Source of the DNA: Paludibacteraceae bacterium
GTDB lineage: Bacteria > Bacteroidota > Bacteroidia > Bacteroidales > Paludibacteraceae
Length of the DNA: 64,000 nucleotides
Reading direction: 5' to 3'
Assembly: GCA_024693065.1 (NCBI GenBank)
Contig: JAILLP010000023.1
Span: 1-64,000 of the forward strand
The position numbers and the translations under genes are program-made. The notes beneath the pieces are model-generated. The model searched no databases, was not told the origin of the DNA, and saw only the letters and a program-made list of their open reading frames with translations. Below are positions 9,041-17,309 of this stretch, piece by piece. Position 1 is the stretch's first letter; each line of letters opens with the position of its first letter.

Positions 9041-9114
9041 GGCCCCGTAGTTCAGCTGTATAGAACGTCAGATTCCGGTTCTGAAGATCGTGGGTTAGAA
9101 TCCCGCCGGGGTCA
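9041..9114 (+). tRNA. tRNA-Arg, anticodon CCG
   Basis: Acceptor GGCCCCG pairs with CGGGGTC (one G-U pair), D stem GTTC/GAAC, anticodon stem TCAGA/TCTGA with loop TTCCGGT (anticodon CCG, reads CGG), T stem GTGGG/CCCGC, discriminator A. CCA is not encoded. Odd: the T loop reads TTAGAAT instead of TTCGAAT and the D loop reads AGCTGTATA instead of carrying GG, so the usual G19-C56 contact would be U19-A56. All stems are intact, so it is not a pseudogene. A terminator follows at once, so it is a single-gene unit. Confidence 0.95.
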
Positions 9115-9119
9115 CAATG

Positions 9120-9152
9120 CTGGAATCCATTCTTTTGGATTCCAGTTTTTCT
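9120..9152 (+). terminator. Terminator of the tRNA gene
   Basis: Stem ctggaatcc/ggattccag (9120-9128 and 9137-9145) followed by TTTTT. It begins a few nucleotides after the tRNA. The track ORF starting at 9117 begins inside this element, so that start is wrong. Confidence 0.85.
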
Positions 9153-9215
9153 TTTCTCCTCCTATGTTGTGCCTTCGCTTGGGGTGAATCCGACCGAAAT
9201 GTTTGCGCTATACGC

Positions 9216-9246
9216 TTGTTTTTTTCTCCTCTTTTTTATATATTTG
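9216..9246 (+). promoter_or_regulatory. Promoter of the NlpC/P60-like lipoprotein gene
   Basis: -33 TTG (9216-9218), 20-nt spacer, -7 TATATTTG (9239-9246). It lies between the tRNA terminator and the chosen start at 9321. Confidence 0.65.
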
Positions 9247-9320
9247 TTAATGCCGAACTTGCTTTTATGCCGTTTGGTATGTGTTTGTATGGATTGAATC
9301 ATTTAGAAAACCGGGAAGAT

Positions 9321-10094
9321 ATGAGGAGTATTATTGTATTATTTTTGGGAGGATGCATGGTGTTCACGGCTTGTTCGGACGGAAAGAATAAGGCGGCGGA
9401 GGCATCCAAGGCGGCTATCGAGTCCCTCAATTCGTCGGAAGAGCAGAAAACTGCGGATACTAATCTGACGGAAGTTTCAGAACCACAAAACGCTGAGGAT
9501 CTTCAAAGCCCTCCTGACGAGGATGTTTGGGCCGCCAAAGATGTGGTGGAAGATCCAGCTCCACAGGAGGAACTGTATAGCGAGAATGTTGTGGAAGAGA
9601 GTCAACAACCGACTGTGCGGGATAATGCTCCTTCTGAGAATGTTGTCTCTTCGGAGGTCTCTGACGCGGATTTGTCCAGTTTCTCCGAGAAGTTTGGTTT
9701 CACGGTGACATCGAGTGATGACCGTGAATTGTTCGCAGAGGTGGTTACTTGGTTGGGTACTCCTTACCTCTCGGCGGGAAATGATAAGAACGGGGCGGAC
9801 TGCTCCGGTTTCATATGTAGTGTTTACCAAACGGTGTATGACAAAAAATTGCCTCGTCGGACATGTGAAATCTATGATAAATGCAAAACTATCCCGCTCT
9901 CTGATGTGAAGGCGGGCGACCTTGTCTTCTTCCGCCCTGACGGGAAAATGGATGAGAAGCCTAATTATGCGGGTATTTATCTGAAGGATAATAAGTTCGT
10001 GATCGTTAGTTCTTCGAAGGGTGTGACTATCGCTGATATGGGGACCAACTACTACAAGAAAACGTTCGTATCCGCCGCACAGGTGCAGTATTGA
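9321..10094 (+). CDS. NlpC/P60-fold lipoprotein, probably catalytically dead
   Basis: 257 aa. The start at 9321 gives a clean lipoprotein signal (MRSIIVLFLGGCMVFTAC, lipid Cys18); the longer track ORF runs through the tRNA terminator. Residues 20-120 are an acidic, low-complexity linker. An NlpC/P60 domain fills 130-257: WLGTPYLSAG, then DCSGF with the nucleophile Cys161, then AGDLVFF. Active family members read HVGIYL and FIHAS here. This protein has YAGIYL (Tyr216) and FVIVS (Ile228), so both usual histidines are missing. NlpC/P60 enzymes cut peptidoglycan stem peptides. Binding without cleavage, or regulation of another hydrolase, is inference. Single-gene unit. Confidence 0.85.
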   Translation: MRSIIVLFLGGCMVFTACSDGKNKAAEASKAAIESLNSSEEQKTADTNLTEVSEPQNAEDLQSPPDEDVWAAKDVVEDPAPQEELYSENVVEESQQPTVRDNAPSENVVSSEVSDADLSSFSEKFGFTVTSSDDRELFAEVVTWLGTPYLSAGNDKNGADCSGFICSVYQTVYDKKLPRRTCEIYDKCKTIPLSDVKAGDLVFFRPDGKMDEKPNYAGIYLKDNKFVIVSSSKGVTIADMGTNYYKKTFVSAAQVQY

Positions 10095-10120
10095 TTGTCC
10101 ATGTGGCGATGGACCTAAAT

Positions 10121-10156
10121 AGGGAGGCTGGATGCCCAACGGTATCCAGCCTCCCT
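10121..10156. terminator. Bidirectional terminator between convergent genes
   Basis: Perfect 13-bp stem agggaggctggat/atccagcctccct with a 10-nt loop. The T tract is weak on both sides (agtctt rightward, tattta leftward). It serves the lipoprotein gene and the leftward rfb operon. Confidence 0.7.
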
Positions 10157-10230
10157 AGTCTTATCTCTCAAGCAAAGAATTATAATTCTTAACTCTTAAC
10201 TCATAATTGACTTCGTCGAACTGCCGTTTC

Positions 10231-11082
10231 TTAATTCTCTAGCAGTTTTATGCACTGTACCAGGGAATCCTTCCAGTAGGGAACGCTTACGCCTGCCTCC
10301 TTGATCTTCCGCTTGTTCAGCACGCTGTAGGCGGGTCTTTCCGCTGCGGTAGGGTATTCGAAGCTCTCGATGGCGTTCACCTTTGTCTTAAGTCCTGCGA
10401 CTTCGAAAATCGCCTTCGTGAAATCAAACCAGCTGATTACGCCTTCGTTGGAGAAGTGGTAGGTGTTGAAGCCCTTGAACCCTTTCTCCAGGAGTACCAT
10501 GATGGCATAGGCCAAGTCGGTCGCATAGGTAGGCGTTCCCACCTGATCGTACACGACGTTGAGCGACTCCCTCTCTTTCCCTAGCCGGAGCATTGTCTTG
10601 ACGAAGTTGTTGCCGTATTCGCTGTACAACCATGCGGTGCGGATGACGATGGCGTCGCATCCTGTCTTTTCCACCTCGATTTCCCCTTGGCGCTTGGTCT
10701 TGCCGTAGACACCGATGGGTTGGGTAGGGTCCGTCTCCTTCAAAGGAAGGCACGACTTCCCGTCGAATACGTAGTCCGTGGAGATGTGGACGAGTTTTGC
10801 GCCTACGCTTTTCGCTGCGAGGGCGAGGTTCTTCGGACCGTCCACGTTGATCTTTGCGGCTAATTCCTCGCAGCTTTCCGCTTTGTCCACTGCGGTGAAT
10901 GCGGCGCAATTGATGATGGCTCCGATATTTTCTTTTTTCACCAGATCCTCCAATAGCTGAAGGTTTGTGATATCGACCTCCGGCATGTCTGTGTACAGGA
11001 AGTGGTGGTGTGTGTAATTGCCTGCGATTTTGCGCACGGAGTTGCCTAGTTGTCCGTTGGCGCCTGTAACCAAAATGTTCAT
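10231..11082 (-). CDS. rfbD: dTDP-4-dehydrorhamnose reductase
   Basis: 283 aa. Last step of dTDP-L-rhamnose synthesis: NAD(P)H reduction of dTDP-4-keto-L-rhamnose, in the cytoplasm. Short-chain reductase fold: N-terminal GANGQLG nucleotide-binding loop, STDYVFDG, and the catalytic YGKTKRQGE (YxxxK). Normal length. Last gene of a leftward operon, 21 nt after rfbC, followed by a hairpin shared with the convergent gene. Confidence 0.96.
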   Translation of the reverse strand: MNILVTGANGQLGNSVRKIAGNYTHHHFLYTDMPEVDITNLQLLEDLVKKENIGAIINCAAFTAVDKAESCEELAAKINVDGPKNLALAAKSVGAKLVHISTDYVFDGKSCLPLKETDPTQPIGVYGKTKRQGEIEVEKTGCDAIVIRTAWLYSEYGNNFVKTMLRLGKERESLNVVYDQVGTPTYATDLAYAIMVLLEKGFKGFNTYHFSNEGVISWFDFTKAIFEVAGLKTKVNAIESFEYPTAAERPAYSVLNKRKIKEAGVSVPYWKDSLVQCIKLLEN

Positions 11083-11103
11083 TGCGATCTACAATCTATT
11101 TCC

Positions 11104-11652
11104 TTAATCGAATACTTCCGCATCTTTGAGGAAAGGATGTTTTTTGTCCTTTTCGGAAAGAAGCATTTGTTCTGCCGGTATGTCCCATTTGATGCCGATG
11201 GTCGGGTCGTTGAACATGATGCCGGCGTCCGCTTGTGGGGCATATACGTTGTCCACCTTGTAGGTGAATATGGCCTCCTGGCTCTTCACGAGAAATCCAT
11301 GGGCGAATCCTCTAGGGATGAAGAGTTGCTTCTTGTTCTCTTCGCTGAGTAGGACAGCGACGTGTTTTCCGAACGTCGGTGAGCTTTTCCTGATGTCCAC
11401 AGCCACGTCGATGACTTCGCCTTTGATGACCCGTACCAATTTTGCTTGGGAGAATTCTCCTTTCTGGTAGTGGAGACCTCTGAGTACACCATAGGAGGAC
11501 TTTGATTCGTTGTCCTGGATGAAGTTGATTTTTCCGATATGCTCCTCGAATTCGTTTTGTTTGAAGGCTTCCATAAAGTATCCTCGGCTATCGGAGAACA
11601 CTTTTGGCTCTATGACCCATACGCCTTTGATATTTTGTTCTGTAAAAATCAT
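11104..11652 (-). CDS. rfbC: dTDP-4-dehydrorhamnose 3,5-epimerase
   Basis: 182 aa, cupin fold. Epimerises dTDP-4-keto-6-deoxyglucose at C3 and C5. Signatures: the early segment SRGYFMEAFKQNEFEEH, the active-site strand LRGLHYQKGEFSQAKLVRV, and FIPRGFAHGFLV. Its ATG overlaps the rfbA stop codon by 4 nt, which suggests translational coupling. Confidence 0.96.
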   Translation of the reverse strand: MIFTEQNIKGVWVIEPKVFSDSRGYFMEAFKQNEFEEHIGKINFIQDNESKSSYGVLRGLHYQKGEFSQAKLVRVIKGEVIDVAVDIRKSSPTFGKHVAVLLSEENKKQLFIPRGFAHGFLVKSQEAIFTYKVDNVYAPQADAGIMFNDPTIGIKWDIPAEQMLLSEKDKKHPFLKDAEVFD

Positions 11653-12518
11653 TTTTGTTCCAATAAAGAAAGTATATATTGTCCGTAAAGCGTTTTGCTT
11701 AATCGTTCACCAGCTTCTCGGAGTTGTTCGTCCGAAATCCATCCGTTTCTCCATGCGATCTCCTCGATGCAGGCGATGTAGAATCCCTGTCTCTTTTGAA
11801 TGGTTGCCACGAAGTTGCCTGCTTCCAAGAGGGAATCGCAATTGCCAGTGTCCAACCAAGTGAATCCTCTCCCGAACTTTAGCATTCTTAGGGTTCCCTC
11901 TTCGAGGTACATTTTATTCAGGTCCGTGATCTCATATTCCCCACGGGCTGATGGTTTCAGCCTTTTCGCTTTTTCGGTTACAGTTTCGTCGAAGAAGTAA
12001 AGTCCAGGCACCGCATAATTGGATTTCGGGTTCTTAGGCTTTTCCTCAAGGGATATCACCTTGCCTGTCTCGTCGAATTCCGCAACACCATAGGCGGATG
12101 GGTCTTTAACATAGTATCCGAAGATGGTGGCTCCTTTTTTCTGCTGCGCCGCTGTGTGGAGCATCTCGGAAAAGTTTTGCCCATAGAAGAGGTTGTCTCC
12201 TAAAATCAGACATCCAGCCTCTCCGTTGAGGAACTCCGCACCCAAAACGAATGCCTGAGCCAATCCGTTAGGTTCGTTCTGTACGACGTAACTGAATTCC
12301 ATCCCGAAATCCTTGCCCGTTCCCAGCAGTTGCTTGAACATGGGTAAATCTCTCGGGGTTGAAATAATCAATACCTCACGTATGTTGGCTAACATTAAAG
12401 TCGAAAGCGGATAGTAAATCATCGGTTTGTCGTAAACCGGCATAATCTGCTTCGATATGGCCTTGGAAAGCGGGAATAGACGAGTGGCGCTTCCTCCCGC
12501 GAGTATGATGCCTTTCAT
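11649..12518 (-). CDS. rfbA: Glucose-1-phosphate thymidylyltransferase
   Basis: 289 aa. Makes dTDP-glucose from dTTP and glucose-1-phosphate. The N-terminal nucleotidyltransferase motif LAGGSATRLFPLSKAISKQ and YDKPMIYYPLSTLM are diagnostic; EKPKNPKSNYAVPGLYF is the sugar-binding segment. rfbB (the 4,6-dehydratase) is not in this operon and must lie elsewhere if dTDP-rhamnose is made. It starts 13 nt after the thioredoxin gene, so the four genes form one transcription unit. Confidence 0.96.
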   Translation of the reverse strand: MKGIILAGGSATRLFPLSKAISKQIMPVYDKPMIYYPLSTLMLANIREVLIISTPRDLPMFKQLLGTGKDFGMEFSYVVQNEPNGLAQAFVLGAEFLNGEAGCLILGDNLFYGQNFSEMLHTAAQQKKGATIFGYYVKDPSAYGVAEFDETGKVISLEEKPKNPKSNYAVPGLYFFDETVTEKAKRLKPSARGEYEITDLNKMYLEEGTLRMLKFGRGFTWLDTGNCDSLLEAGNFVATIQKRQGFYIACIEEIAWRNGWISDEQLREAGERLSKTLYGQYILSLLEQK

Positions 12519-12531
12519 TCCGTCTCCCGTC

Positions 12532-13017
12532 TTATTTTTTGTTTAAAAGAACAGTGTTGATGGCGTTTCTGATCTCGTCTTTAGGAAGTGCTCCTCTGCT
12601 TGCTTGTGGTTGTCCCTCTTTCGGAATGAATACAAGCAACGGAATGCTGGATGCGCCAAAATATCTTGCCAGTTCTTTTTCTTCGTCGATGTTGATCTTG
12701 TAGATGTATACCTGATCTTGGAACTCTTTTGAGAGATCATCGAGGAATGGCGAAATCATTCTGCAAGGGCCACACCAAGAGGCGTAGAAGTCAAGAACAC
12801 AAGGCTTGTCTCCCAAATAATTCCAACCTTCAGCGTCAACATTAATCACCAGTTTCTTGAATTCCTCACGATTTAAATGCTTCACCAAGGATTTCTGCTC
12901 CGTTTTTTGCTTTGCTTTCCCCTGATTGTTATTGTTTCCTCCGCCAGCGTACAAGCATGAAGATAATCCCAAAAGGAGGCACAAAATCGATGTCTTTAAT
13001 AAATTTTTTGTTCCCAT
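12532..13017 (-). CDS. Exported thioredoxin-family protein
   Basis: 161 aa. N-terminal hydrophobic signal ending in GLSSC (possible lipid Cys21) or processed after LYA; the two cannot be separated by eye. A lysine-rich linker leads to a thioredoxin domain with WCGPCRM (CGPC at 82-85) and the cis-proline segment SSIPLLVF. It probably acts as a disulfide reductase or exchanger outside the cytoplasmic membrane. Its place at the head of the rhamnose operon is odd: no functional link to nucleotide sugars is obvious, though both serve the envelope. Confidence 0.88.
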   Translation of the reverse strand: MGTKNLLKTSILCLLLGLSSCLYAGGGNNNNQGKAKQKTEQKSLVKHLNREEFKKLVINVDAEGWNYLGDKPCVLDFYASWCGPCRMISPFLDDLSKEFQDQVYIYKINIDEEKELARYFGASSIPLLVFIPKEGQPQASRGALPKDEIRNAINTVLLNKK

Positions 13018-13069
13018 TTCAAAATATATTTTTTCTTGTTTTTATCGTATGGACTAACTCTTTATTCTG

Positions 13070-13098
13070 CAAAGTTAATGTTTTTTTTCTATTCGCAA
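13070..13098 (-). promoter_or_regulatory. Promoter of the thioredoxin-rfbACD operon
   Basis: On the minus strand: -33 TTG (13096-13098), 18-nt spacer, -7 TAACTTTG (13070-13077). The -33 element sits inside a 13-nt palindrome, cgcaac-g-gttgcg (13095-13107), which could be an operator. Confidence 0.65.
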
Positions 13099-13194
13099 CG
13101 GTTGCGGTGCATGCTAATGTTAAAAAATGGAAAGAACGCCCTCCGAAATGTGAGAAAAACATTGGCGGATGTTTTACAACCTCTTTATATTGCA

Positions 13195-13202
13195 TATATT
13201 TG
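13195..13202 (+). promoter_or_regulatory. -7 box TATATTTG of ahcY
   Basis: Perfect TAnnTTTG match about 100 nt upstream of the ahcY start; the -33 region is only T-rich. The leader ends in an A-rich tract of aatagtaaa repeats (13271-13303) immediately before the ATG. I see no known SAH or SAM riboswitch. Confidence 0.55.
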
Positions 13203-13303
13203 TACCATGATTTTAATGATTCGAATATGTCTTGTTTCCTTCAGTCATTTCAATTGTTAGTGTGTATTAAAAATAGTAAATAGTAAATCGTAAAATAGTA
13301 AAT

Positions 13304-14722
13304 ATGAGTGATTCTTTGTTCTCATCCCTCCCGTATAAGGTTGCGGATATTAATCTGGCTGATTTTGGTCGTAAGGAAATAGAATTGGCTGAGATTGAAA
13401 TGCCTGGTTTGATGGCTCTTCGTGAAAAATATGGTAAGCAAAAACCTTTGAAAGGTGCTCGTGTATCGGGCTCTTTGCATATGACCATACAGACTGCTGT
13501 CCTCATTGAGACTTTGGTTGAGTTGGGTGCGCAGGTGCGTTGGGCAAGCTGTAATATTTTCTCTACCCAAGATCATGCGGCCGCGGCTATCGCTGCTGCC
13601 GGTGTACCTGTATTCGCATGGAAGGGCGAGACTCTCGCGGATTATTGGTGGTGTACGTTGCAGGCACTGAACTTCGGTGATGGGCTTGGTCCAAACATGA
13701 TTGTGGATGATGGCGGTGACGCTACTTTGATGATCCATTTGGGAGCCAACGGGGAGGATGATCCTTCTGTGTTGGATCGTAAGGCGGAGAGCGAGGACGA
13801 AATAGAGTTGCTTAACATTTTGAAGGAAGTCCGTAAGGCGGATGGCAAGTTCTTCAATAGGATGATTCCTTCGATAAAGGGTGTCTCTGAGGAGACGACG
13901 ACGGGCGTGCATCGTTTGTATCAAATGGAGAAGGAGGGAAGACTTCGTATCCCGGCGTTCAACGTGAATGATTCCGTCACGAAGTCTAAATTCGACAACT
14001 TGTATGGTTGCCGCGAGTCTTTGGCGGATGGTATCAAACGCGCCACCGATATTATGGTGGCCGGCAAGGTGGTTGTCGTTTGCGGATATGGCGATGTGGG
14101 AAAAGGGTGCGCACATTCCATGCGTTACTATGGCGCTCGCGTGCTGATTACCGAGATAGACCCTATCTGCGCATTGCAGGCCGCAATGGAAGGCTATGAG
14201 GTGGTTACCGTCGAGGATGCTCTTCCTATCGGGGATATTTATGTGACCACGACGGGTAACGTGGACATCATCACGGTGGAGCATATGGAGAAGATGAAAA
14301 ACTCGGCTATCGTATGTAACATAGGACACTTCGACAGCGAAATCCAGGTGGATAAGCTGAAGAAATATCCTGGCATCAAACGTAGGAACATCAAACCTCA
14401 GGTGGATCAGTTCTTCTTCCCTGACGGACATTCGATCATATTGTTGGCGGAGGGAAGGCTCGTCAACTTGGGCTGCGCCACAGGCCACCCTTCTTTTGTG
14501 ATGAGTAATTCGTTCACCAACCAGACTTTGGCGCAGATCGAGTTGTTCACTAAGAAGTATGAGGTGGGCGTTTATTGCTTGCCGAAAGAGTTGGATGAGG
14601 AGGTCGCTCGACTCCACCTTTCTAAAATCGGTGCGAAACTGACACGATTGACACCTGCGCAAGCCGCATATATTGGTGTCTCTGTCGACGGACCGTATAA
14701 ATCGGACATGTACAGATATTGA
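13304..14722 (+). CDS. ahcY: Adenosylhomocysteinase
   Basis: 472 aa. Reversibly hydrolyses S-adenosylhomocysteine to adenosine and homocysteine, clearing the product of SAM-dependent methylation. Signatures: [15 protein letters not shown] (substrate side), [18 protein letters not shown] (NAD-binding loop), [12 protein letters not shown], and the C-terminal PYKSDMYRY that contributes to the partner subunit's NAD site. Length is normal for bacterial enzymes. Monocistronic. The 446-codon ORF on the other strand (13322-14662) is a shadow. Confidence 0.98.
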   Translation: MSDSLFSSLPYKVADINLADFGRKEIELAEIEMPGLMALREKYGKQKPLKGARVSGSLHMTIQTAVLIETLVELGAQVRWASCNIFSTQDHAAAAIAAAGVPVFAWKGETLADYWWCTLQALNFGDGLGPNMIVDDGGDATLMIHLGANGEDDPSVLDRKAESEDEIELLNILKEVRKADGKFFNRMIPSIKGVSEETTTGVHRLYQMEKEGRLRIPAFNVNDSVTKSKFDNLYGCRESLADGIKRATDIMVAGKVVVVCGYGDVGKGCAHSMRYYGARVLITEIDPICALQAAMEGYEVVTVEDALPIGDIYVTTTGNVDIITVEHMEKMKNSAIVCNIGHFDSEIQVDKLKKYPGIKRRNIKPQVDQFFFPDGHSIILLAEGRLVNLGCATGHPSFVMSNSFTNQTLAQIELFTKKYEVGVYCLPKELDEEVARLHLSKIGAKLTRLTPAQAAYIGVSVDGPYKSDMYRY

Positions 14723-14865
14723 TATTTGGGAGGAGGTGGTGAAAACTCACCTTCTCACTCACGTTTTAGGGTGCACTTCCTCGCTGTTTTGAGTCGAGAA
14801 TGTGATTTTAGGACCATAAATCGGGTGTTTTTTCGCTATTTGTGAAAAAAACGTCATCATTTTTA

Positions 14866-14895
14866 TTTGTTATTAACGATTTTTAAATAACTTTG
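14866..14895 (+). promoter_or_regulatory. Promoter of the outer-membrane barrel / radical SAM pair
   Basis: -33 TTTG (14866-14869), 18-nt spacer, -7 TAACTTTG (14888-14895), about 50 nt before the start at 14948. Confidence 0.65.
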
Positions 14896-14947
14896 TCGCA
14901 TTCAGAGGTATTTTCTGTTGAATAAAAAAGTAATTGTGTTATAGTCC

Positions 14948-15697
14948 ATGAAAAAGATAGTTTTTGCGCTTGCGACGTTGCTTTTGTTGACGTCAAATGC
15001 TTTTGCGGAGAAGGATGTTAAAGTCCGTTTCGGTTTGGAAGGCGGTTTTAATATGACCAAGTGGAATGGTGATCTGATGCCAAATTATGGAGTTTCTCCC
15101 GAGTTGATCGCTGCGACGGCTAGGATAGACGATGCAAGTGTTAGGCCTGGGTTCCATGCGGGTGCGTTGATGGATATCATCATCGAGAAACATTGGTCTA
15201 TTCAGCCAGAGGTGCTTTTCCAGCTTGAGGGCTCCGAAATCACAACTCCAGTAATTCCTGTGGAGGTGGAACAACAACAAGAAGGGTTAGAGGTAGAACC
15301 TCAACCAGCAGATCTTACAATTACGGAGAAGTATACGGCAGGGTATATCAGAGTTCCTGTTGTGTTGTATTATAACATCATGAATGTGGGCCCTGGTCAG
15401 CTGTCCCCAGGTTTGGGTGTATTCTTCGCTGGTGGTGTCTGTGGTTCGGGTAGCGAATCGGGACGCAATACCTTTGGCGTCGATGGTATCCTTGATGAGT
15501 TCGATTGGGGACCAACTGTGAAGATCGGATATGAGTTCCAGAATGTGGCGAGCGGTTTGTACCTGAATGCAGGTTTCTCTCAAGGTGTAACTACTTCCAT
15601 GTCGACTGGTTTTAATTTCACTGTCGGATATAAGTTCCAATACTGGAAGGGAATCAAACGTGCATACAACACGGGTATCTTGGAGTACAATCCTTAA
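14948..15697 (+). CDS. Outer-membrane beta-barrel protein (PorT-like)
   Basis: 249 aa with signal peptide MKKIVFALATLLLLTSNAFA. The mature part looks like a small eight-stranded barrel of the OMP_b-brl_2 type: VRFGLEGGFNMTKWNG, RPGFHAGALMDIIIEKHWSIQPEVLFQLEG, YIRVPVVLYYN, and a final strand GFNFTVGYKFQYWKGIK. One loop (about 100-125) is rich in Glu and Gln (VEVEQQQEGLEVEPQ). The precise role is unknown. The radical SAM gene begins 5 nt after its stop codon, so the two are cotranscribed. Confidence 0.8.
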   Translation: MKKIVFALATLLLLTSNAFAEKDVKVRFGLEGGFNMTKWNGDLMPNYGVSPELIAATARIDDASVRPGFHAGALMDIIIEKHWSIQPEVLFQLEGSEITTPVIPVEVEQQQEGLEVEPQPADLTITEKYTAGYIRVPVVLYYNIMNVGPGQLSPGLGVFFAGGVCGSGSESGRNTFGVDGILDEFDWGPTVKIGYEFQNVASGLYLNAGFSQGVTTSMSTGFNFTVGYKFQYWKGIKRAYNTGILEYNP

Positions 15698-15702
15698 TCG
15701 TA

Positions 15703-16539
15703 ATGCGCTTTAAGAAGATTTATGTTGAAATAACCAACCGATGTAATTTCAATTGCAGTTTTTGTTGCCCATCGGTAAGGGAAAAGAAATTTGTATCGCC
15801 GGAAGAGTTTTCGGCGATACTTTTTTCTATTAGGCCCTATACGGATTATCTCTATTTGCATGTTTTAGGGGAGCCTCTGCTTCATCCTCAGCTGGAGTCG
15901 TTGCTTTCTGAATCTCATAGGCAAGGCTTTCATGTTAATTTAACTACGAATGGCTCGTTGATCTCCCGTCGTCGGGATTTGCTAATCCATTCACCTATTC
16001 GCCAGTTTAACATATCTTTGCATGATGCGGAGGAGAATATTCCCCATTCCCAGTGGATGTCGTATCTGCAAGACATCTGCACTTTTGCGAATGATAAATC
16101 TTCCGATAGCTATTTCTCTCTTCGCTTGTGGAATCGGGTGAATGAGTCGGTTTCCTCCTTCAATCGTATGTGCGTTTCTTACATGTCGGATTTTTGGAAG
16201 GTGGATATGTCGGACGCTTTTTCTGCTCGGAACAAGAAATTGTCCGACCACATATTTTTTCAGAATGCCGCGCGCTTTTCATGGCCGGGCGAGAAAAAAC
16301 TGCAGATTCGTAAGCGGACCTGCTATGGGATGAGGGATCACGTGGCTATTTTGTCTGACGGAACAGTGGTGCCTTGTTGCCTCGATGCGAATGGTGTCAT
16401 GGCGTTGGGTAATGTTTTCTCGCAATCTTTCTCAGATATAATCTCTTCACAAAGGGCGCTAAATATATTGGAGGGCTTTCGTAGGGGCGAAGCGGTTGAG
16501 CCGTTGTGCGCCGATTGCGGTTTTTTTGTGGGCGAGTAG
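15703..16539 (+). CDS. Radical SAM/SPASM-type protein
   Basis: 278 aa. N-terminal radical SAM motif CNFNCSFC (CxxxCxxC; residues about 14-21) in a TIM-barrel context (YLHVLGEPLLHPQLESLL, VNLTTNGSLI). The C-terminal region has CYGMRDHVAILSDGTVVPCCLDANGVMALGNV and ends with LCADCGFF, a SPASM-like auxiliary iron-sulfur segment. Proteins of this architecture modify peptides or proteins or activate partners. No precursor-peptide gene is recognisable beside it; the closest partner is the barrel protein gene 5 nt upstream. Substrate unknown. Confidence 0.85.
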   Translation: MRFKKIYVEITNRCNFNCSFCCPSVREKKFVSPEEFSAILFSIRPYTDYLYLHVLGEPLLHPQLESLLSESHRQGFHVNLTTNGSLISRRRDLLIHSPIRQFNISLHDAEENIPHSQWMSYLQDICTFANDKSSDSYFSLRLWNRVNESVSSFNRMCVSYMSDFWKVDMSDAFSARNKKLSDHIFFQNAARFSWPGEKKLQIRKRTCYGMRDHVAILSDGTVVPCCLDANGVMALGNVFSQSFSDIISSQRALNILEGFRRGEAVEPLCADCGFFVGE

Positions 16540-16569
16540 CCATGGCGCTTCATAAAAACAGCATTGACT

Positions 16570-16600
16570 TTTGTAATTGTTCCATATATTTATATCTTTG
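16570..16600 (+). promoter_or_regulatory. Promoter of the barrel gene at 16623
   Basis: -33 TTTG (16570-16573), 19-nt spacer, -7 TATCTTTG (16593-16600). Its distance to the ATG at 16623 makes the track start at 16611 less likely. Confidence 0.7.
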
Positions 16601-16622
16601 TTAGTGATTTATGCTTAATGAT

Positions 16623-17309
16623 ATGAGACGCTTTCTATGCATTATATTTGGCCTCTTGGCTGGATGGACTGTTTCCGCATCTTCTATTGCAGAAATTGAG
16701 ATTGCCACGAAGGGACAAACATCTCTGGGTGTCGGTGTGGGTGTTCCTCCCTTCACTTCTGGTGCGGCTGCGGATATTCCGTGCTTTTCTTTGTCTGCTT
16801 CCGCTGGTATCGCAAGCGGTTTTATCACGAGTGAATTGTTCGGAAAAAATGGTGCGGTTGACTTGGGGGTCCAATTTTCTGTGTGTCATTACAAGGATGA
16901 GTTCGGGCTTTACAACACAAGGCAGCAGGTGAAGGTTTTCCAGGGTGGCGTGACGCTCCGCAGTGCTTTCCATTTCCAGTTTATGAAGTATTTCGACGCA
17001 TATGCGGGTGTGTGTGGCGGCTTGAATATTTGTGCGGAGAGTTTTATGGAGATTACGAAGTATTCGGAACAGTCTCGCTTTGAACATTGGAATGAGGTGG
17101 AGCCCAATACCTTCTCCCCGGTCGTGGGTGTCTATGTAGGCTCTAGATGGTTCTTTACCGATCATTTCGCATTGGGCTTGGAGGCTTCATATGATTTTTT
17201 ACGCACGGAAGATAATGCTTGTCTGGACGCTTACGGACAATCTCATTATGGAGGTTCCGCTTTGCCGATTATCTCAGTCTTTGCATCGTTCAAGTTGGGG
17301 GATAAGTGA
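16623..17309 (+). CDS. Secreted/outer-membrane protein, paralogue family of three
   Basis: 228 aa from MRRFLCIIFGLL (signal peptide ending near VSASS). Shares a framework with the genes at 23636 and 24313: a start like SLGVGVGVPPF, then ASGFITSELFGKNGAVDLG, then FHFQFMKYFDAYAGVCGGLNI, then SRWFFTDHFALGLEASYDF, ending in an aromatic strand. The alternating strands and final FKLG suggest a small beta-barrel. No known function. It is the most divergent of the three and lies about 6.3 kb from the other two. Possible weak terminator ggggcgataatcccc at 17407-17421. Confidence 0.75.
   Translation: MRRFLCIIFGLLAGWTVSASSIAEIEIATKGQTSLGVGVGVPPFTSGAAADIPCFSLSASAGIASGFITSELFGKNGAVDLGVQFSVCHYKDEFGLYNTRQQVKVFQGGVTLRSAFHFQFMKYFDAYAGVCGGLNICAESFMEITKYSEQSRFEHWNEVEPNTFSPVVGVYVGSRWFFTDHFALGLEASYDFLRTEDNACLDAYGQSHYGGSALPIISVFASFKLGDK

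Noticed and set aside
9117-9320. N-terminal extension of the NlpC/P60 ORF
   Set aside because: It begins inside the tRNA terminator and crosses the gene's own promoter. The lipoprotein signal starts at 9321.
13203-13303. SAH or SAM riboswitch before ahcY
   Set aside because: The leader is AT-rich simple sequence with no conserved stem arrangement that I could recognise.
13322-14662. 446-codon ORF antisense to ahcY
   Set aside because: ahcY is certain by motif. The antisense translation is His/Arg/Ile-rich without domains and has no promoter or family.
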